Assembly (NCBI GenBank): GCA_003427395.1
Contig: BFEA01000651.1
Span: 138,548 to 170,293 of the forward strand
Direction: 5' to 3'
Length of the DNA: 31,746 nucleotides
Source of the DNA: Chara braunii
Lineage: Eukaryota > Streptophyta > Charophyceae > Charales > Characeae
Positions 27,384-31,746 of the stretch are shown here, one piece after another (position 1 is the first letter of the stretch; each line of letters starts with the position of its first letter). The notes under the pieces were generated by a model. It was not told the origin of the DNA and did not search any database. It saw nothing but the letters and a program-made list of their open reading frames with translations. The position numbers and the translations under genes were made by a program.

Positions 27384-28245
27384 TGAAACAACGCCTGGGA
27401 TTGTGCATGTTCCTCATTGGATAAATAGGAAGAGGCTATCGGTAAAACTCGTAGGGGAGGAGTCATACTACCCAGACTGAGTAGTGGAGTTCCAATAAAA
27501 AATATAGCAAAAGAAATAATAATAACAACGTAATCGATGAACCTGGTCGAGAACCAGTGCGTCGTACAGTCATCTTGCTTCATGGAACCCTTAGTAGTAA
27601 GCCGCTTGCAGTCCATCCGAAACCTGCCAGAGAAGCAAAAAACGTGCTTAGAGACGCCGAAGTTCTGATCGTGACATGCGGTAGCCAGGTATGGGAAAGA
27701 TTGGAAGATCGATGAGGAGATCGGAGGGAATGTTCTAGGCGAGGGGTTAGCTGATCCAAAAAGGCGGGGAAACGAAGGCAGAGGAAGTCCAAGATTACGG
27801 GCTGAATAAGGGTGGGGAAGCGTGTGGAAGAGAGGAGAACAGTATGGGGTAGGTCAGGGAGAATGGACGAAGGGATTCAGAGAGACGATGGCAAAAGACA
27901 AGGTGGGAGAAAAACGGCGTGGGCATAGCACGAGGATGGTCGTAGCAGAGGGTTGGGACTGTAGCGATACCTGCCTTCGAAAAGTGTGCTTGGTGCGGAG
28001 AGGATCCGAAAGCGAAATCGCGGGATCAGAACGTGTCATTACGTAGGTGGAGGGATTCGGGGCAGCGAAGGTGGATGAGGCTTGGACATGATTATACGCT
28101 GGGGGGGGGGGGAGAGGAAAACAAATGGGAATAGGCGGTGTATCAGAGAAATGGTTTATCCTTGACGCAGACAGAGGTAATAGTAATGGACGTGCAAAAA
28201 ACCGTCCCATAACTAGTACGGTGGAAAAGAGTCAGNCCTATAAGA
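27384..28245 (-). other. region between PLE RT and the hammerhead-like motif
   Basis: About 860 bp downstream of the RT frame in PLE sense, without a credible ORF. It holds a 12-base G run (28101-28112 on the plus strand) and one N (28236). Taken as the PLE 3' noncoding region by position only; it could instead include flanking DNA. Confidence 0.4.
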
Positions 28246-30343
28246 TTAAGCGGCCGTAAGGTATGTTGTAAGCCGGTTAGTACCTGCCATGGAATCACGG
28301 CGTAGTTCGTTCCCAAGTCCTGCTCTGAATATGTCAACCCATAGGTCCCAGCATCCACCTTTAGACGTTGAAAACTCAGAAAGTGTTTTGTCAAAAATTC
28401 GTCTTGGGAAGCCCGTCAGTTGCATCTCTCGTCTCAAAGCAAGGAGCGCCAGACCCACCCCTCTATGATCTGAGGAGTGGGTGTAAATCCTGTTTAAGTG
28501 CCCTTTTATCACTCCCTTTTTGAGGTTCGCAGGTCCGTAAGATCTGAAGTCCTGTGTGGAGAGGATTCTGATAGGCTTGCTGCTCCAAATATATTCCTGG
28601 TTCTTGGTGATCGCAGAACAGTGGACTGTAGGTGGCGACGCAGAGCAGCAGATGGAACAGCCCAGGAATTCCCAGTCACGTTCCCGGGGTCCGTACGAAC
28701 CAAGCTGAGGTTGTCGTCGTATGATGATTCGAATTTCTTGAGGATCACTGCCGCCCTCCTCCTTGCAGCTTGGTTGTTGTTTGCAGATAGGATGAAAAGA
28801 CTAACATCATCTACTAGTTTGATACCAGTAATAAAGCGGCTATCGGTGCCGATTGAGCTCAGAAAGTTGATCTCATTGAAGGAACATAGCAGACAAGCTA
28901 GCGCAGGGCTAGAACACTTTCCCATTGGGATACCAACCACTTGGCGAATAACATAAGTGGAAACAGGCAAGTAGGTATGGTTTAGATCAAACTGAACAAA
29001 ATCTAATTTTGATCTAACTTTATAGTTACCCATCCCTTTTCCCCTGCTCCACTGCAGAAAGACACGCCTTTCCCTTGTCTGTTCACCCGAACTGCTTTTT
29101 TTCCCAACTCAGAAAAGAAGTAACAGATCCACTCCAGTGCTCTTAGAATAGATGAATGTGGCAATTTAGTAAACATTTCTTTTATGTCGTAGCTAGCCGA
29201 GGTCAGTATACCAGACAGATTGCGTATAGCCTTTTTGTTTAAGGAGTCAATCCTAGGTTTTAGCAAGTTGGTAGCCCTCAGATTAAAGTTGGAAGATCTG
29301 GGGAGATTTCATAGCAAGAAGTTGACAGCACGTCCGACAAGTCTGCATGCACGCACACTGGGCTCAGAAAAAGAGGGGGAGATGGGGCGCCATCGGGAGA
29401 TGTCTTTATGCTTAGGCAGTCCGTAACAACATCCTAGTTTCCCTTTTGCGTTACAACGAGCTATTCTGTGACCCTGGATTTTATCGAATTGCACTCTGCA
29501 AATACTTAAAACTTCATCCTCTTTCATCGGGACAATCTGGAATCCAGAGTTGTTCCAGTACAGTTGACCCAAAGCTTGATGGTAGATGCTCATACAACAT
29601 ATCAGTGAGTCTCCAGCATTGTGATCAATTGGTGCGACCACTAATTCGCTGAACTTTTTCACCCACTCATCCAGACAGTCTGCGGTATCGTCGAGTGGTC
29701 CTTCCGAGCTGCGTAGGCAGCATCTCAAGGACTGGTGTGCAACTACAGCATTACCAGGCAGTCTGTTCAGCCCTTGGCTCAGCGCTTTATGGATGTATGC
29801 TATTGATGAGGAGGTAGAGGGAGGGAGAATGTTATTGGAATTTCGCTGAATTTCAGGCATACCAACAATAGATGAGACCCGCATGACAACATGACCCTCC
29901 CTATTCCGGGTTAGATCACTAGGAGATTCCGAGCAGGAGCAGAATTCGGACGAGTAAACAGCAGAAGCCCTATGGTTATGAATGATCTGTCCTATGTTTC
30001 GATTTCTTGACCAGACGAACCGGAGCCGGGAAATGACGAAGTCTGCGAGATACTGTTGGTCACGTGACCTCCTAATAATTTGTTTAGCGATATTAATGAC
30101 ACTTAATTTGACTATAGATGAGTTGAACTGCAGCTTCACAACCATCGGAGTAGTGCAGTTGAAACCTTCTTTCCTGCGAATCACAGATCCCACGATGCTA
30201 CGCAAAACAGATTGCGTGCGGTTGTTTGGAAAACAGTCAATAACATTGAAAAGACGGATGAGGGCTTGACCATCAAAACAGTGCAAGGCCGGTCGAGTGG
30301 TATGTACCTGCAGCAGAGATAAAAGTACGAGTTTTCGAGCTGA
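28246..30343 (-). pseudogene. Penelope-like element reverse transcriptase
   Basis: Reverse transcriptase of a PLE, a family related to telomerase RT. Same frame as the upstream endonuclease, separated by one TAG at 30344. From the first ATG (30286): a CxC motif FCSCSES (residues 116-118, near 29941-29933); the YGLPKHKDISRWRPIS block (about 29420-29370); an in-frame TGA at 29309; motif A SYDIKEMFTKLPH (about 29190); a frameshift near 29035; motif B GIPMGKCSSPALA (about 28934-28896); motif C KLVDDVSLFI (Asp pair at 28811-28806); another shift near 28515; and the C-terminal part (GHLNRIYTHSSDHRGVGLALL) to a stop at 28246. No endonuclease follows the RT. Core residues survive, but two stops and two shifts imply an inactive copy. 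Confidence 0.88.
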
Positions 30344-31189
30344 CTATTTGTTTTTGCACATACGGATATGAAAGAAAACAAAAGTCCTGCCTTTGCACAA
30401 ATCAGGACGAAGATCCTTCAATAAAAATTTGTATTCCCTAGTTTCAACAATGCTCATACCAAATAACTTTCTGATTTTACCCCACCCTTCCACGAAGAAG
30501 CTGCCACCATGCGATACAATGGTGGCGCACCGGGTGTTCTGACTGCAGCATTGTCTCAGGATTTCAAGCAAAGAGTACGAAAAAACAGCGTAAGGTCTGA
30601 TGTGCGAGGATCCCGCTGAAACATGCCACGCAACAGGCCTATCATTGCGAATCTCGGAGCCTAGTATATTATTCGACCGTGAGTGGTAGGATTTTCGTTC
30701 TCTACGTCCTTTTCTTCTTCTAGCCTTTCTCCTTTTATTCTTACCGATGACTGTGTTGAGGCAGGGAGACCACCTATGGATAAGGGAAACTTCCACTGTG
30801 CGCAAGTCACTCTCAGAGGGGTAGACAATAGGAATAGCTACATACGTCTCCCACCCTCTGCGTTCGAGCCATCTTTTCAATTTATGATTCCTGCCCTTAG
30901 TATCAGTCGTAGCTAGACGCACGTGCTCTCCCCAACGCTCGTCGACACCTCGCGTGGTGGAACCGATATAAATAGCTTTTGACCAGGGGGAGATAAGAAC
31001 ATACACGCAACGATTGTCCCCTGCACATATGTCATGGCCGTTCCGAACCGAATCAATCCAGCTGTCAAGAAGCTGGTGCCCCCAACTAAACGCACCGACA
31101 ACTACTAAGAGTAGCACAAAAAACCGCATAATGACTTCAAATCTCCGGAGCCCACCTCCTTTCCTTCCCAACCTTCTTCGCTTCATCAT
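30344..31189 (-). pseudogene. GIY-YIG endonuclease, N-terminal domain of the Penelope-like element
   Basis: 281 codons in frame with the RT downstream. Residues 62-63 (VY), 74-76 (YIG), Arg85, His89, Glu133 (TVEVSLIHRW) and Asn145 (PCLN) fit the GIY-YIG nuclease catalytic set, which nicks DNA for target priming. The canonical PLE CxxC between the GIY and YIG strands is absent. An N-terminal hydrophobic stretch (residues 21-33, RFFVLLLVVVGAF) looks like a membrane or signal segment and is unexpected. A strongly basic patch (150-166) may be a nuclear or nucleic-acid-binding signal. Endonuclease placed before RT is the permuted order of Naiad/Chlamys PLEs. The ATG at 31189 is the first in frame; the true start is uncertain. 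Confidence 0.85.
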
Positions 31190-31236
31190 GGTGTCCTGGG
31201 CTTGGTTCCAGAGCCAGCCCGTGTCCCAAAAAGACG

Positions 31237-31690
31237 TCAGGAGGGATTCTCCTCTTGCTCCTCGAACGTTGTGGAGTTGAGCAAGTCCTCATCATCTTCA
31301 TCCTCAGCTTCTCCGTAGGCATCACGGGTACGAAGCTCAGCGAGCTCACTCGCTGCTTGTTTCTTATTGACGTACTTAATGTTGTCCAATCTCCAAGTCT
31401 GCCTTGTACTCTTTCATGAGCTCCTTCTTCATGTCCTCCACGTATTGCTTCCTTGCCCCTGGACCGGTGGAAGCTACGACCGCCTTTTTGCCTTCCCGTA
31501 CACGATCAAACCCGAAGTCCGTGGATCTTGCTGCCGAGAAAGATCCCGATACTCGCCTGGCATGCCCTGCTACTGAGGCGAACACCTCTGCAAGTCTTCT
31601 GGTTGGTCTGCTGGAGGATGGCGTGTTGCTCGTTGCCCTCTTAGGATTCAATGTCCGGTTTTCGGTGGTAGGAGCAGCCATTGCACTCAC
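31237..31690 (-). pseudogene. small upstream ORF with acidic tail, frameshifted
   Basis: A 104-codon frame from 31690 to 31376 (Ser/Thr/Arg-rich N-terminus, then a helical KQYVEDMKKELMKEYKADLE) continues in another frame as DNIKYVNKKQAASELAEL and an acidic AEDEDDEDLL tail to a stop at 31237. The shift falls near 31390. It ends 48 bp before the first PLE ATG. The helical and acidic parts suggest a coiled-coil protein. It may be an accessory ORF of the PLE or part of a host gene that the PLE entered; I recognise no family. Confidence 0.5.
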
Positions 31691-31746
31691 ACCTGCCCGA
31701 GTGAGAGGTCTGGTCGGGGGAGGGGGTGGCGATTGGTGGTTAGGAG
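31691..31746. other. G-rich edge of window
   Basis: GGTCGGGGGAGGGGGTGGCG-type sequence; nothing identifiable. Confidence 0.4.

Larger units (their letters stand above)
27333..31189 (-). mobile_element. Penelope-like retroelement with N-terminal GIY-YIG (Chlamys-like)
   Basis: Groups the GIY-YIG and RT domains, the noncoding 3' region and the hammerhead-like motif. The domain order, CxC linker and lack of CxxC in the nuclease agree with the Chlamys branch reported from green algae, spike mosses and Physarum. No second (5') pseudo-LTR copy is recognised up to 31746; it may lie outside the window or be lost. The purine tract at 27030-27262 is on its 3' side; members of this group are known to favour microsatellites. 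Confidence 0.75.

Noticed and set aside
31190-31746. Second hammerhead motif or 5' pseudo-LTR of the PLE
   Set aside because: No CUGAUGA/GAAA pair in the right spacing and no similarity to 27333-28245 could be found in the remaining sequence.

Overview
This window is eukaryotic, repeat-saturated intergenic DNA. I see no intact host gene, rRNA or functional tRNA. It carries decayed retrotransposons, short interspersed (SINE-like) repeats with long A or T tracts, and several foldback or MITE-type elements. One N gap (20527-20986) and isolated Ns (669, 24315, 28236) show it comes from a draft assembly.

The mix of families suggests a green-lineage genome, perhaps a charophyte-type streptophyte alga. 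The evidence is an L1-type LINE with an APE endonuclease, RT and a plant-like C-terminal zf-RVT motif; a Ty3/gypsy integrase with a chromodomain-like tail; and a Penelope-like element (PLE) with an N-terminal GIY-YIG endonuclease and a CxC linker, the arrangement known from the Chlamys/Naiad group. The species is inference only.

Layout. 1-2330: several copies of a multi-hairpin SINE. 2330-4300: no recognisable gene, with a T-rich tandem repeat. 4307-6411: a Ty3/gypsy integrase remnant (minus strand) between two copies of a ~130-bp direct repeat. About 6.4-14.7 kb: a long but broken LINE on the plus strand (ORF1-like region, AT-rich insertion, endonuclease, RT, C-terminal finger). 14.85-16.2 kb: more SINE copies. 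16.44-19.03 kb: a second, 5'-truncated copy of the same LINE on the minus strand, tail to tail with the first. 19.03-24.4 kb: tRNA-derived SINEs, a small cysteine-rich RING-like ORF, an assembly gap between inverted repeats, and two related foldback elements. 24.4-26.5 kb: nested foldback and MITE elements, including a probable PIF/Harbinger MITE (TTA duplication) and a 107-bp TA-duplicating MITE inside a SINE. 26.5-31.75 kb: a tRNA-derived SINE, a purine tract, and the PLE on the minus strand with a hammerhead-like motif on its 3' side and a small broken ORF upstream.

The two most unusual signals are (i) a SINE whose ~53-bp core is conserved while the hairpin between core and A-tail differs in sequence from copy to copy yet stays paired, with compensatory changes, and (ii) the permuted PLE, whose main frame is interrupted by only two stops over ~2.2 kb and which has a hammerhead-like motif about 0.9 kb downstream. 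All coding regions here look like relics: each has stops or frameshifts, so no working pathway is implied.
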